Source: Dermabacter vaginalis (lineage in GTDB: Bacteria > Actinomycetota > Actinomycetes > Actinomycetales > Dermabacteraceae). Taken from it: a stretch of DNA of 64,000 nucleotides. Shown here piece after piece: positions 1-10,070 of the stretch (position 1 is the first letter of the stretch; every line of letters begins with the position of its first letter). The translations under genes were made by a program, and so were the position numbers. The DNA is taken from contig NZ_CP012117.1 in NCBI RefSeq assembly GCF_001678905.1, forward strand, positions 992,001-1,056,000, read 5' to 3'. Below the pieces are notes generated by a model, which ran no database searches, was not told where the DNA came from, and saw only the letters and a list, made by a program, of their open reading frames with translations.

Positions 1-75
1 AACCGCCAACGCGGAAAAACGTAAAGACGCAACGACGTCGAAATAAAAGAGCGCTTTGTTATCGCGCTAAAATGG

Positions 76-104
76 TTGCCACTATTGTGGTGGGCGATTA
101 TCCT
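76..104 (+). promoter_or_regulatory. candidate lsr2 promoter
   Basis: A TTGCCA hexamer at 76-81 is followed after 17 bases by TATCCT at 99-104, close to the sigma-70/SigA consensus. It lies in a comparatively A+T-rich stretch 74 bases before the lsr2 start, which would give a leader of about 65 bases. Lsr2 binds A+T-rich DNA, so autorepression here is possible, but no binding site can be proven from sequence. Confidence 0.5.
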
Positions 105-177
105 GCTTTTAACCGTTGACGCGCTTCGCCGCTGAATCGGTCGACCACCGTTCTAAAACTTCATGAGGATGGCCTCG

Positions 178-504
178 ATGGCAACTAAGACTTTCACCGA
201 ACTCGTCGACGATCTCGATGGTTCGAAGGCGGATCTCACCGTTTCGTTCTCCCTCGAGGGCGTTGATTACGAGATCGACCTTTCGAACGCGCACGTCGAC
301 GAACTCCACGCAGACATGACCAAATGGATCGTCGCCGCCCGCCGCGTTGGCGGCCGCGCCCGTCGCAGCTCGCGCACGCCGAGCAGCGCGAAGGAGACCG
401 CGAAGATCCGCAAGTGGGCGCTCGAGAACAACTACAACGTCTCGGATCGCGGCCGCATCGCTGCGGATGTTCGCGAGGCGTACTACGCCGCACACGAAGG
501 CTGA
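178..504 (+). CDS. lsr2: Lsr2 family nucleoid-associated protein (xenogeneic silencer)
   Basis: Histone-like protein that bridges DNA and silences A+T-rich, often horizontally acquired, genes in actinobacteria. The product is 108 aa, near the usual 110. Residues 1-50 match the dimerisation domain (start MATKTFTELVDD, two beta strands, then a helix). The C-terminal domain carries the AT-hook-like RGR motif at residues 91-93 that enters the minor groove. I chose ATG 178 over the in-frame ATG 163 because family members begin MA(T/K)K and a GAGGA stretch lies 8 bases upstream of 178. It is a single gene that ends in a strong terminator shared with the convergent aldose epimerase gene. Confidence 0.95.
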   Translation: MATKTFTELVDDLDGSKADLTVSFSLEGVDYEIDLSNAHVDELHADMTKWIVAARRVGGRARRSSRTPSSAKETAKIRKWALENNYNVSDRGRIAADVREAYYAAHEG

Positions 505-518
505 GAGCACTGACGCAT

Positions 519-556
519 AAAAGCGCCGCGAGGGGAAAGGCCCCGCGGCGCTTTTG
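519..556. terminator. bidirectional intrinsic terminator
   Basis: A perfect 12-bp stem (519-530 with 544-555) closes a 13-base loop and is flanked by A4 on the left and T4 on the right. It can therefore terminate lsr2 on the plus strand and the aldose epimerase gene on the minus strand. Confidence 0.9.
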
Positions 557-570
557 TTGTTCGTGAGGAC

Positions 571-1485
571 TTAGTTCAGAGCTTTGCCGCCGATCGTCCA
601 CGAGACGGTGTGTGAGGCGCCCGGGGCGAGGTGCACGAGGTTTTCGCCGGTGCGGAAAGCATCGGGCGGGCACGTCATAGGTTCGACAGCGAGCCCTGCG
701 CGATTCTTCGAGGGATCCGGGTGATCGGCCGTGTGGATCTGCGCCCACGGGAGGGCCTCCGGGTCGAATTCGACCCATACTTCACCGCTCGCACTGCGCA
801 CCGTGATTCGCCCCTCGGAGAATCCCGTGTAGGCGTGATCGATGAACCGATCACCGATAGGTGCGCCATCGAGGTGGAGTTCCGGGTGGTTCTCGACGGG
901 TGAGAGCGCAACCGGCAGGAGGCGTTCGTCGACTTCGAGCACGTGGGAGGCCGGCACGAGGGTTTCCCATTCATTCATGTGCTCTGCGCCGGGCACGACG
1001 TAGGGATGGGGGCATACGCCGTAGGGGGCGCGGGTTTCGCCGAGGTTGGTCGCGGTGACCTCGGTGGTGATTGCGCTTTCGTGAAGCGTGTAGCGCACGC
1101 GAATGCTAAGGGGGAAGGGATAGCCGGGTACGGGAATAAGGTGGTGAAAGAAATCCACCGTGTTTTCCGTACGGTTTTCTACCGAGAAATCGCTCCACGA
1201 TACGAGGCCGTGAAGCGCGTTGCGTCGTTCGTGCTCGTTGAGCGGCAGCTCGTATTCCACCCCGTCGTATGTATAGGTACCGTTGCCAATGCGATTTGGC
1301 CATGGGGCAATGATCCCACCGCGATAGCCGAATTGGACGTCATCGACGGCGCTCGGTACAACGAAGTCGCGCCCGCCGATGCAGAAACGATTGAGCGCTG
1401 CGCCCACGCTCGTAAGTTCGGCGCTTGACGCGCCATTCGTGAGGGTAATGATCTCTCCTCTGAATAAGGAGTGCGAGGTGCTCAT
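571..1485 (-). CDS. aldose 1-epimerase family protein
   Basis: Predicted sugar mutarotase that interconverts the alpha and beta anomers of aldoses in the cytoplasm; the substrate is unknown. The 304-aa product has the galactose-mutarotase-like beta-sandwich pattern, including an asparagine/arginine motif near residue 65 (GIIAPWPNRIGNG), a catalytic-type histidine stretch (NALHGLV) and the segment GVCPHPYVV. I chose ATG 1485 (start MSTSHSLFRGE) because an AAGGG site sits just upstream. The longer in-frame extension runs into mqo and has no similarity to the family. The gene starts 10 bases after the mqo stop, so the two are probably co-transcribed. Confidence 0.85.
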   Translation of the reverse strand: MSTSHSLFRGEIITLTNGASSAELTSVGAALNRFCIGGRDFVVPSAVDDVQFGYRGGIIAPWPNRIGNGTYTYDGVEYELPLNEHERRNALHGLVSWSDFSVENRTENTVDFFHHLIPVPGYPFPLSIRVRYTLHESAITTEVTATNLGETRAPYGVCPHPYVVPGAEHMNEWETLVPASHVLEVDERLLPVALSPVENHPELHLDGAPIGDRFIDHAYTGFSEGRITVRSASGEVWVEFDPEALPWAQIHTADHPDPSKNRAGLAVEPMTCPPDAFRTGENLVHLAPGASHTVSWTIGGKALN

Positions 1486-1495
1486 GAGTGCCCTT

Positions 1496-2986
1496 TCATC
1501 GTGGTGGTTCCGTAAGTCCAAGAATGCGACTTGTGCGTGCGAGGTGATCTCGGGCGTCACCTTCGGTAGAGAATATGGCGCGAAGACGTGGCTCCCACTC
1601 AGACGCCTTCGCAGGGAAGGCACGCGAAAGCAAGTCGAGCATGATTGAGGTGGCCGTTGAGGCACCCGGCGACGCACCGAGGAGCCCGCTCATGCTTCCG
1701 TCGGCTGAGGTGAGTAGCTCGGTCCCGAATTGGAGGGTGCCGCGCGTGCGCGAGAGCGGTGCGATGACCTGCACCCGCTGGCCGGCCTCGAGCAGTTCCC
1801 AGTCCTCAGCCTTCGCGCCCGGCAGGTACTCGGCAAGTGCCGCGAGGCGATCGTCAAAACTCTGCGTGAGTTGCGAGGCGAGATAGGCGATCAGGTCGAG
1901 GTTGCCGGGAGCAACGGACGCCATGGGCAGAGCGTTCGAGGCGCGGATCGAGCGGAAGAGATCTGTCACGGAACCCGATTTGAGGAATTTCGGGCTCCAT
2001 CCCGCGTATGGGCCGAACATGAGTTCGCGTGTGCCATTGATGACTCGGGTGTCGAGGTGGGGCACGCTCATCGGGGGCGATCCGACGGCAGCCTTCCCGT
2101 ACACCTTTGCTTCGTGCCGCGCGGCGAGTTCAGGATTCGTGCAGCGAAGCCACTGCCCGGAGATGGGGAACCCGCCGTAGCCGCGGATCTCGCTGATTCC
2201 AGAGCGCTGAAGGAGGGGGAGTGCAGCACCGCCCGCTCCGACGAAGACGAATGGCGCGCGAACAACGTGCGTTGAGTTGTGAGTGCGGGCCATAACGCCC
2301 CAGTCCTTGCCCATGCGACGCAGATCCACGACGTTGGAGCCGAAATGTACGCTGGTGCCCGCTTTCGTCGCGGCCTCGAGGAGCGCACGCGTGAGGGCGC
2401 CAAAGTCCACGTCGGTGCCCGCGAGTGAGCGGGTTGCCGAAAGCGGCGTGTGCGCGGTCCGGCCCTCCATCACGAGGGGAGCCCACTCGGCAAGGCGGGA
2501 GGGATCCTCCGTGTACTCAAGTGAGGAAAACAGGGGGTGCGGGTGAAGAGCAGCGAAGCGCGCTTTGAGGAACCGCCGGTTCTCTTCACCGTGGACGAGG
2601 CTCATGTGTGCAACGGTGCGGATGAAACGCTCAGGGTGTTCGAGCGTGCCGTTTTCGACGAGGTGCGCCCACCATGCACGCGAGAGCTGGAATTTCTTGT
2701 TGATCTCGAGTGCTTTGTCGATCGAGACGCGCCCGTGGGTATCCATGGGCGTGTAGTTGAGTTCGCACAGTGCGCTGTGGCCGGTACCGGCATTGTTCCA
2801 GGCATGCGAGGATTCGAGAGCGGGGCCCTCGAGCCGTTCGAGAACGACGATGTGCCACGTCGGTTCGAGTTCACGAAGGAGCATCGCAAGGGTCGCCGAG
2901 GCGATGCCCGCACCGATGAGAACGGCGTCGGCGTGCTCGACCGTGAGTGCCGAGGTTGCGCGAGACGAGTGCGCGGATACTCGCAT
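1496..2986 (-). CDS. mqo: malate:quinone oxidoreductase
   Basis: FAD enzyme at the inner face of the membrane that oxidises malate to oxaloacetate and passes electrons to menaquinone, replacing or supplementing NAD-malate dehydrogenase. The product is 496 aa, the normal length for Mqo. An FAD-binding GxGIxS motif lies at residues 25-30, followed by the family-typical segments around ESSxxWNNAGTGHSALCELNYTP (split between FAD and substrate site) and the middle block RSLAGTDVDFG. The start ATG 2986 has AAGGAG 11 bases upstream. A TAGGAT hexamer at 3054-3059 on the minus strand could be its -10 element. It is divergent from clpC and leads the epimerase gene. Confidence 0.95.
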   Translation of the reverse strand: MRVSAHSSRATSALTVEHADAVLIGAGIASATLAMLLRELEPTWHIVVLERLEGPALESSHAWNNAGTGHSALCELNYTPMDTHGRVSIDKALEINKKFQLSRAWWAHLVENGTLEHPERFIRTVAHMSLVHGEENRRFLKARFAALHPHPLFSSLEYTEDPSRLAEWAPLVMEGRTAHTPLSATRSLAGTDVDFGALTRALLEAATKAGTSVHFGSNVVDLRRMGKDWGVMARTHNSTHVVRAPFVFVGAGGAALPLLQRSGISEIRGYGGFPISGQWLRCTNPELAARHEAKVYGKAAVGSPPMSVPHLDTRVINGTRELMFGPYAGWSPKFLKSGSVTDLFRSIRASNALPMASVAPGNLDLIAYLASQLTQSFDDRLAALAEYLPGAKAEDWELLEAGQRVQVIAPLSRTRGTLQFGTELLTSADGSMSGLLGASPGASTATSIMLDLLSRAFPAKASEWEPRLRAIFSTEGDARDHLARTSRILGLTEPPR

Positions 2987-3078
2987 GTGCGGGGGTGCTC
3001 CTTCGGTTCGGTGGAAGCGGTCGCTGTCCTGGGCAGCGCTGGCGTTCCGTTCAATCCTAGGCGCTCAGGCGCGGGCCT

Positions 3079-3096
3079 TTCACGCCTCTGGCGAAC
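3079..3096 (+). promoter_or_regulatory. ClgR-type operator upstream of clpC
   Basis: The 18-base stretch TTCACGCCTCTGGCGAAC fits the ClgR consensus I recall from Corynebacterium (WNNWCGCYNANRGCGWWS) at 17 of 18 positions. The core is a CGCC-TCT-GGCG inverted repeat. It lies just upstream of the -35 region of the TAGGCT promoter, the position expected for an activator. ClgR controls clpC/clpP genes in several actinobacteria. Confidence 0.7.
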
Positions 3097-3123
3097 AACG
3101 GCGCACCGAGTGGAGGCACGCAG

Positions 3124-3129
3124 TAGGCT
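3124..3129 (+). promoter_or_regulatory. candidate clpC -10 element
   Basis: TAGGCT, a TAnnnT hexamer. It would place the transcript start near 3136 and leave a leader of about 26 bases that holds the GGGAGA ribosome site before ATG 3162. The -35 position is not consensus, in keeping with dependence on an activator. Confidence 0.45.
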
Positions 3130-3161
3130 CGTAAGCAACGCCGAAAAACCAAGGGAGATTC

Positions 3162-5672
<2,511 letters not shown>

Positions 5673-5694
5673 CCTTTGTGCGTGAGTCCTAGAC

Positions 5695-6318
5695 ATGCAC
5701 GTCGTTGAAGAGATTGTCGTCCACGCGGGAGAAGCGTGGTGGGTCCACCTCGTGGTCGCCGCCTTCTCCCTCGTGGACGCTTTTTTCCCTACTGTTCCGA
5801 GCGAATCGTTGCTTGTCGCGCTCGGATCCCTGTGGGCGACCTCCGGTAAGCCGTCGCTTATTCTGCTCATCCTGGCGGGCTGGGCAGGAGCCGCGGTCGG
5901 CGACCACGTGACCTACCAGATTGGCCGTATGCTTCCGTGGCAGAAGCTCTCTTTCTTTAACGAGGGCCGTCGCGGGCATCGAGCGGTCGAGGCCGCGGAG
6001 CGTGGCCTCGAACGGCACGCCTTCACCTATCTCATGACGGCGCGGTTCATTCCGCTCGGGCGCACGGCGGTGAACCTCGTCGCCGGTGGTCTTGAGTACC
6101 CGCGTGCTCTATTTACGCCGCGCATTATCCTCGCGACCTTCATGTGGGCCGTCTATTCAAGCCTTATCGGGGCACTTGCCGGCCAGTGGTTCGAGGCGCA
6201 TCCGCTGCTCGGAATCGTCGCCGCGCTCGTATTGGCGTTCGCCTTCTCACTTCTCGTTGAGCGCGTCGTCCGAAAGTTTCACGCATTGAAGGCGAAGCAG
6301 ACGTCGGAACGGGCCTGA
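5695..6318 (+). CDS. DedA family membrane protein
   Basis: Polytopic inner-membrane protein of the DedA/VTT family, whose members are implicated in undecaprenyl-phosphate or phospholipid flipping and in proton-motive-force homeostasis. The 207-aa product has the N-terminal re-entrant motif region (FFPTVPSESLLVALG) and the second family motif ARFIPLGRTAVNLVAG, with a pair of membrane segments after it. It follows clpC after 22 bases with no terminator seen, so read-through is likely. It converges on mutY with only 15 bases between the stops. The precise lipid substrate cannot be told from sequence. Confidence 0.88.
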   Translation: MHVVEEIVVHAGEAWWVHLVVAAFSLVDAFFPTVPSESLLVALGSLWATSGKPSLILLILAGWAGAAVGDHVTYQIGRMLPWQKLSFFNEGRRGHRAVEAAERGLERHAFTYLMTARFIPLGRTAVNLVAGGLEYPRALFTPRIILATFMWAVYSSLIGALAGQWFEAHPLLGIVAALVLAFAFSLLVERVVRKFHALKAKQTSERA

Positions 6319-6333
6319 CCCGCGCGCGAACCG

Positions 6334-7236
6334 CTAGTTCCGCGGTGAGAATCGCGAAGGCGAACCGAGAGCGATTTTTCCCTCCGGCGTGCGCGAAATG
6401 AAACCCTCGTCAAGGAGATCGGCCAGAAGCCGTGCGAAGCGGTCTGGGTCCGTCCCGCTTTCAACCTCGAGAGTTCCGACGGTGGCCTCACCACCCTCGC
6501 GCAGGGTCTTGAGGATTTTTCCGCGGATCTGTCGATCTGTTCCTTCATACCCCTGCGGGCGTGTTGTGCGCTCGCCGAGACCGGGGCGCCCAGCATCAAG
6601 CCACGCGCAGTGAGGCGCGAGCGGGCATGCCTCGCAAAGGGGCGTGCGGGCACGGCACACGAGCGCGCCGAGTTCCATGATGCCCTCATTCCATATGCGC
6701 GCGCGTTCGGGGGCGTCCGGAACCAGCGCGTCGAAGCGATCGCGGTCGTGCTTCGTCACGTGTGCTTTAACCGAGGGTTTGGCGTCGAGCACTCGCGTCA
6801 GTACGCGCCTGATGTTGGTATCGAGCACGCACGCGCGCTGTCCCTGCGCGAAACATGCAACTGCCGCGGCGGTGTAGGAGCCGATTCCCGGTAGCGCAGT
6901 GAGCGCGTCCACGCCAACCGGAAGCTCTCCGCCGTGGTCCCGCTCGACAATGCGCGCGCACTCAAGAAGTCTGAGCGCGCGGCGCGGGTAGCCGAGGGAG
7001 CCCCACGCGAGCAGGACTTCGGCCGCGTCGGCATGGGCGAGCGCGTGCGCGGTTGGCCAACGCTTCATCCACGCGCGCCAGGGCTCTGCGACGCGGGAGA
7101 CGGGGGTTTGTTGGCTCATGATTTCGCTGACGAGAACGCCCCATGGGCTCGTGTGCGAATCGCGCCAGGGTAGGGGCCGACGGTGGGTCGCAAACCACGT
7201 GGCGACTGGCTCGTAGAGGTCGGGGCATGAAGGCAT
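6334..7236 (-). CDS. mutY: A/G-specific adenine DNA glycosylase
   Basis: Base-excision repair enzyme that removes adenine mispaired with 8-oxoguanine. The product is 300 aa. It has the conserved Glu38 in SEIMSQQT, the helix-hairpin-helix LPGIGSYTAAAVACF (residues 115-129), the catalytic Asp139 in VLDTNIRRV, and the four [4Fe-4S] cysteines at 194, 201, 204 and 210 with C-x6-C-x2-C-x5-C spacing. It lacks the long C-terminal NUDIX-like domain of E. coli MutY, as is usual in short actinobacterial forms. In the last 90 residues there is a winged-helix-like segment instead. Start ATG 7236 has GGAG 4 bases upstream. Confidence 0.95.
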   Translation of the reverse strand: MPSCPDLYEPVATWFATHRRPLPWRDSHTSPWGVLVSEIMSQQTPVSRVAEPWRAWMKRWPTAHALAHADAAEVLLAWGSLGYPRRALRLLECARIVERDHGGELPVGVDALTALPGIGSYTAAAVACFAQGQRACVLDTNIRRVLTRVLDAKPSVKAHVTKHDRDRFDALVPDAPERARIWNEGIMELGALVCRARTPLCEACPLAPHCAWLDAGRPGLGERTTRPQGYEGTDRQIRGKILKTLREGGEATVGTLEVESGTDPDRFARLLADLLDEGFISRTPEGKIALGSPSRFSPRN

Positions 7237-7244
7237 AGCGCTCC

Positions 7245-7250
7245 ATGCTA
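7245..7250 (-). promoter_or_regulatory. possible mutY -10 element
   Basis: TAGCAT on the minus strand, 8 bases before ATG 7236. It fits the near-leaderless pattern seen at several genes in this window. A GGAG close to the start also allows ordinary initiation from a longer leader. Confidence 0.3.
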
Positions 7251-7374
7251 CCGAGATTCGGCAGGCGCTCGCGAGGACTACCTATGGGGCGCGCCGTTGA
7301 GGGGATGCAGGTAGGCGCGGTTGATCTCAAGGTCCGAGATTGGGCGTCGCTGCTGGAAGAAACAAGCGGACACA

Positions 7375-7430
7375 AGAAAGCCCCGGGGCGGGCGAAACCG
7401 TGAGGTTCGCGCCGTGCCGCCGGGGCGTGG
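7375..7430 (-). terminator. candidate mscL terminator
   Basis: Read on the minus strand, GCCCCGGC and its near-complement GCCCCGGGGC enclose about 30 bases with internal pairing (GGCGCGAACC..GGTTTCGCC). The structure is followed by TTTCTTGTG. The stem is G+C-rich and the tail is moderately T-rich, so it probably ends the mscL transcript. Confidence 0.5.
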
Positions 7431-7432
7431 TG

Positions 7433-7456
7433 CTTAACTCGCATATGCGAGTTAAG
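7433..7456. repeat. 24-base perfect palindrome after mscL
   Basis: CTTAACTCGCAT followed by its exact complement ATGCGAGTTAAG, directly after the mscL stop codon. It could form a hairpin that protects the 3' end of the mRNA, or be part of the terminator region. No T-tract follows it on either strand. Confidence 0.7.
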
Positions 7457-7458
7457 GC

Positions 7459-7857
7459 TTACTTGGTGTTCTGCGCCTTGAGAAGGTCGCGGATGTCGGT
7501 GAGAAGGTCGATGTCGGTGAGTTCCGTGACCTCCTCCGTGATGCCGCGGCGCTTCTTGTCGAGTTCACGCGCCTTGTTGACGGGCAGCACGAAGACGAAG
7601 TACACGACTGCCGCAGTGATGAGGAAGGAGATGACCGCGGAGATGATCGCACCAAAGTCGAGGGTCGTCGCTTTGTTGTCCGCGATGATGCGGTAGGCGA
7701 AGCCATCAACGTTTGCGCCGCCGAAAACGGCGACGACGGGCTGAATGAGGTGATCGACGAAAGCCTTGATGAGGGCGGTGAATGCACCGCCGATGACAAC
7801 GCCGACCGCGAGGTCGAGAACGTTGCCCTTCATGATGAATTCTTTGAAGCCGTTCAC
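7459..7857 (-). CDS. mscL: large-conductance mechanosensitive channel
   Basis: Homopentameric membrane valve that opens under hypo-osmotic tension and releases solutes. The 132-aa product has the signature N-terminal amphipathic helix and first transmembrane segment (MNGFKEFIMKGNVLDLAVGV), a periplasmic loop, a second membrane helix around residues 68-92 (IISAVISFLITAAVVYFVF) and a charged cytoplasmic bundle at the C-terminus. It starts with GTG 7857, with AAAGGAAC upstream. It is an isolated gene with its own 3' hairpins, and the gene upstream of it on the same strand encodes a SAF protein. Confidence 0.96.
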   Translation of the reverse strand: MNGFKEFIMKGNVLDLAVGVVIGGAFTALIKAFVDHLIQPVVAVFGGANVDGFAYRIIADNKATTLDFGAIISAVISFLITAAVVYFVFVLPVNKARELDKKRRGITEEVTELTDIDLLTDIRDLLKAQNTK

Positions 7858-7927
7858 GGCCGTTCCTTTCGATAAGGGTATTCGGAGCAGGTTCGGTCAT
7901 CGCCGAAATAATCCCGCGAAAGTCAAA

Positions 7928-8605
7928 CTAACCGACCACGGCGATAAAAGGGGGATCGTTCAGTGTGCAATGAGCAATAGTGGAAACTTGCGCCCGATCG
8001 ATTTCGACTGTGGCCATGGTGCTGCTCGGGGCTGCGAGAGGCGATGCTTCGCCCGGTGCGCCGGTAAGAGGCGCGCGCAAGACGGCACGAACGTCGGTGA
8101 GGGGTGTGTCGTCGGCGAAACCTTCGGAACTCCCTGATGGCTTACAGATAATGCGGAGCTGTGTGCCTGGCTCTGCCGCATCCACGATCCCTCCGCTCGC
8201 AATCGGGATCGACACGAGTGCTCGATGCGCGGCAAGCGCCGATTCTTTTTCGCGCAGATGTTCGCGGAGCACGAGCGCACCCTTGCTGATCGAGCCCGCA
8301 GCGCTTTCACCAGCAATCTCTCGCGTGCTTCGCACCGCTCCTTCGGGAACGAGGTCGGGGCGCACCATCGTTGTCGTGAGATCCTGCTCCTCGATCGTGT
8401 CTCCCGGTGAAAGGTCACGCGCGGCAACGACGACCGCAACTCCGGGCAGAATGTGTGCGGCAAGTGGCGGCGCACTGACACTCATGAGCGCGGCGAGAAC
8501 GACGAGGGTGACGAGCCCTCTGTTTTTGCGTACGGCACGGCGTAGGTGCGGGCCTGCTGTGGCAAGTGCGCGCTGAGCCCGCGCGAGCGATGATTCCTCT
8601 CCCAT
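7928..8605 (-). CDS. SAF domain protein, CpaB/RcpC-like
   Basis: The 225-aa product has an N-terminal cytoplasmic stretch, one transmembrane helix near residues 28-50 (GLVTLVVLAALMSVSA), and a SAF-like domain beginning at VAVVVAARDLSPGDTIEEQDL, as in CpaB/RcpC of Flp pilus systems. The exported part resembles CpaB without a recognisable pilus ATPase, secretin or prepilin nearby, so a pilus role is not supported by context. I chose ATG 8605 because a TAGCGT hexamer lies 7 bases upstream, matching the leaderless pattern. An in-frame GTG at 8614 is the alternative. The partner is unknown. Confidence 0.75.
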   Translation of the reverse strand: MGEESSLARAQRALATAGPHLRRAVRKNRGLVTLVVLAALMSVSAPPLAAHILPGVAVVVAARDLSPGDTIEEQDLTTTMVRPDLVPEGAVRSTREIAGESAAGSISKGALVLREHLREKESALAAHRALVSIPIASGGIVDAAEPGTQLRIICKPSGSSEGFADDTPLTDVRAVLRAPLTGAPGEASPLAAPSSTMATVEIDRAQVSTIAHCTLNDPPFIAVVG

Positions 8606-8612
8606 GAGCCCC

Positions 8613-8618
8613 ACGCTA
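8613..8618 (-). promoter_or_regulatory. candidate leaderless -10 element, SAF gene
   Basis: TAGCGT on the minus strand, ending 7 bases before ATG 8605. There is no ribosome-binding site between it and the start codon, so the mRNA would begin at or next to the ATG. Confidence 0.4.
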
Positions 8619-8701
8619 GGCGAGAATCCCCCCTCGTCTCCCGGCTCGAGGCGTCTGTGGGGAAGACGCGCGGCTGTGGAGCATGCCCCGTAGCGCGGGC
8701 G

Positions 8702-9325
8702 TTACGAGCGAGTATTCAGAGAAACGAGACCCGACTCGGTGAGGACCTCGGGGATCGGCACGTCATGAGGCTCGCGGGGGAGCGCGTCAAAATCAAGGAG
8801 CTCGGTCTCGTGGATCAGGGTGAGGACTCGCGTACCGGGACGGGCGTGGGCGAGGGCGCGATCGTAATAGCCCTTGCCGTGCCCGAGGCGAGTGCCTGAA
8901 CGGTCGACCGCAACCGCGGGCGTGATGATGAGGTCGGCACGGGCGAGCCCTTTGGTCCCGAAGGATTCCCCCGAGGGCTCGGAGCCGAATTTTGCGCCCC
9001 CGGAAGGGGCGAGGACTTCCTCGCCGTCCCACGCGCGCCAGCCGAGAAGCTCCCCCTCGAAGGTAGGAAGGATCACGGTGTGGCCACTGCGTGCCTGACG
9101 CCGGAGCCACGTGAGGGCGCTTGCTTCGGCGGGCACCGGACTGTAGCCAGCGATCACGAAGGGGCGCCCCGCGGCCTCAATCCACGGGTCAATGCTTTGC
9201 TCGAGGTGGGATCGGATGCGAGCGGCGCTTTCTCGCGCGGCTTCAGCGACGTAGGTCTCGCGCCGAGCGCGGAGAATCTCGCGGCGAAGTGCGCGCTTCG
9301 TTGCGGGCGTGGAGGTCTTATTCAT
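8702..9325 (-). CDS. 5-formyltetrahydrofolate cyclo-ligase
   Basis: Converts 5-formyl-THF to 5,10-methenyl-THF using ATP, returning a storage folate to one-carbon metabolism. The 207-aa product starts with the family pattern KxxxRxxILxxR (RALRREILRARRETY) and ends with the nucleotide/metal motif GHGKGYYDRAL. The segment VAVDRSGTRLGHGKGYYD is diagnostic. I chose ATG 9325 (MNKTSTPATKRALR). The longer frame would overlap the divergent acetyltransferase promoter. A CACGAT hexamer lies 6 bases upstream and there is no ribosome-binding site, so initiation is probably leaderless. Confidence 0.92.
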   Translation of the reverse strand: MNKTSTPATKRALRREILRARRETYVAEAARESAARIRSHLEQSIDPWIEAAGRPFVIAGYSPVPAEASALTWLRRQARSGHTVILPTFEGELLGWRAWDGEEVLAPSGGAKFGSEPSGESFGTKGLARADLIITPAVAVDRSGTRLGHGKGYYDRALAHARPGTRVLTLIHETELLDFDALPREPHDVPIPEVLTESGLVSLNTRS

Positions 9326-9331
9326 AGAAAC

Positions 9332-9337
9332 ATCGTG
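9332..9337 (-). promoter_or_regulatory. candidate leaderless -10 element, formyl-THF ligase
   Basis: CACGAT on the minus strand, 6 bases before ATG 9325. It differs from the TAnnnT consensus at the first base only. Confidence 0.35.
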
Positions 9338-9403
9338 CCACAGCGGCGCAGTTCGGAACACAGCTTTCGAACGTCGAAAGCCGGCTCTCGCGTGTACTAG
9401 CGC

Positions 9404-9409
9404 TAGGCT
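9404..9409 (+). promoter_or_regulatory. candidate leaderless -10 element, GNAT gene
   Basis: TAGGCT followed by 7 bases and then ATG 9417, with no Shine-Dalgarno sequence in between. Confidence 0.45.
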
Positions 9410-9416
9410 TCCCGTC

Positions 9417-9998
9417 ATGAGACTCCGCGATGCCCCGCTCACCCTGCGCCCATTCGTGCGCCGTGATCGCAAGGCCTACGTCCGTGTGCGCGAGAGCAGC
9501 GCCGAGTGGCTTGAACGCTGGGAAGCGCGAGATCCCGCGTGGGGAGACGGCGGCTACCCTCCGTTTGAGGCGCAGTTTAGAGCGCTCAGGCGCCAAGGAC
9601 GCGAGATCGCGTGGTCCTCCCTGGGAATCTTTCACAATCGCGCACTCGTGGGGCACATTGGTTTTTCCCCGATCGTGTTCGGTTCGCTTTCGAGCGCGCA
9701 GGTGGGGTACTGGGTGGCCCCGGAATGGGCGGGGCGCGGAATAGCCCCTCGAGCCCTCGCTCTCGCGCTCGAAGAGGTGCTCATCGGGGAGGGGCTCCAC
9801 CGCGTGGAGATTCTCGTGCGCCCCTCCAATACCGCGTCGCTCAGGGTGGTCCAGAAATTGAGGCTTCGGGAAGAGGGGATACGCGAGCGCTGCATCTACG
9901 TTTCGGGCGCGTGGCGCGACCATCGAGTATTCGCGCTGACCCGAGAGGAGGTCCCCGCGAGAGGTCTTCTTCGCGACCGAGTCTCGCCCGTGCGGTGA
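9417..9998 (+). CDS. GNAT family N-acetyltransferase (RimJ/RimL-like)
   Basis: Acetyl-CoA-dependent acetyltransferase of the RimJ/RimL branch, which modifies protein N-termini or small molecules; the substrate cannot be told. The 193-aa product begins LRPFVRRDRKAYVRVR and has the beta4-beta5 acceptor region AQVGYWVAPEWAGRGIAPRAL, whose GRGIA is the acetyl-CoA pyrophosphate loop. RVEILVRPSNTASLRVVQKL is the classic RimJ-like C-terminal block. I chose ATG 9417 because the reading frame upstream runs into the divergent gene's promoter. Downstream, after 72 bases, comes a membrane-protein gene; this GNAT/membrane-protein pairing recurs in related actinobacteria as I recall. Confidence 0.88.
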   Translation: MRLRDAPLTLRPFVRRDRKAYVRVRESSAEWLERWEARDPAWGDGGYPPFEAQFRALRRQGREIAWSSLGIFHNRALVGHIGFSPIVFGSLSSAQVGYWVAPEWAGRGIAPRALALALEEVLIGEGLHRVEILVRPSNTASLRVVQKLRLREEGIRERCIYVSGAWRDHRVFALTREEVPARGLLRDRVSPVR

Positions 9999-10058
9999 GG
10001 TGCGCCCCATGGCCGCGACACGCGGTCGAATGTGCGCCCTGGCACGGCATAAAGTCCC

Positions 10059-10064
10059 TACGAT
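10059..10064 (+). promoter_or_regulatory. candidate leaderless -10 element, gene at 10071
   Basis: TACGAT, 6 bases before GTG 10071. The CGAGGG between could be mistaken for a ribosome site, but it abuts the start codon with no spacing. Confidence 0.45.
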
Positions 10065-10070
10065 CGAGGG

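Noticed and set aside
1486-1677. 64-residue N-terminal extension of the aldose epimerase frame
   Set aside because: It overlaps the end of mqo, lacks a ribosome site and has no family similarity; ATG 1485 has one.
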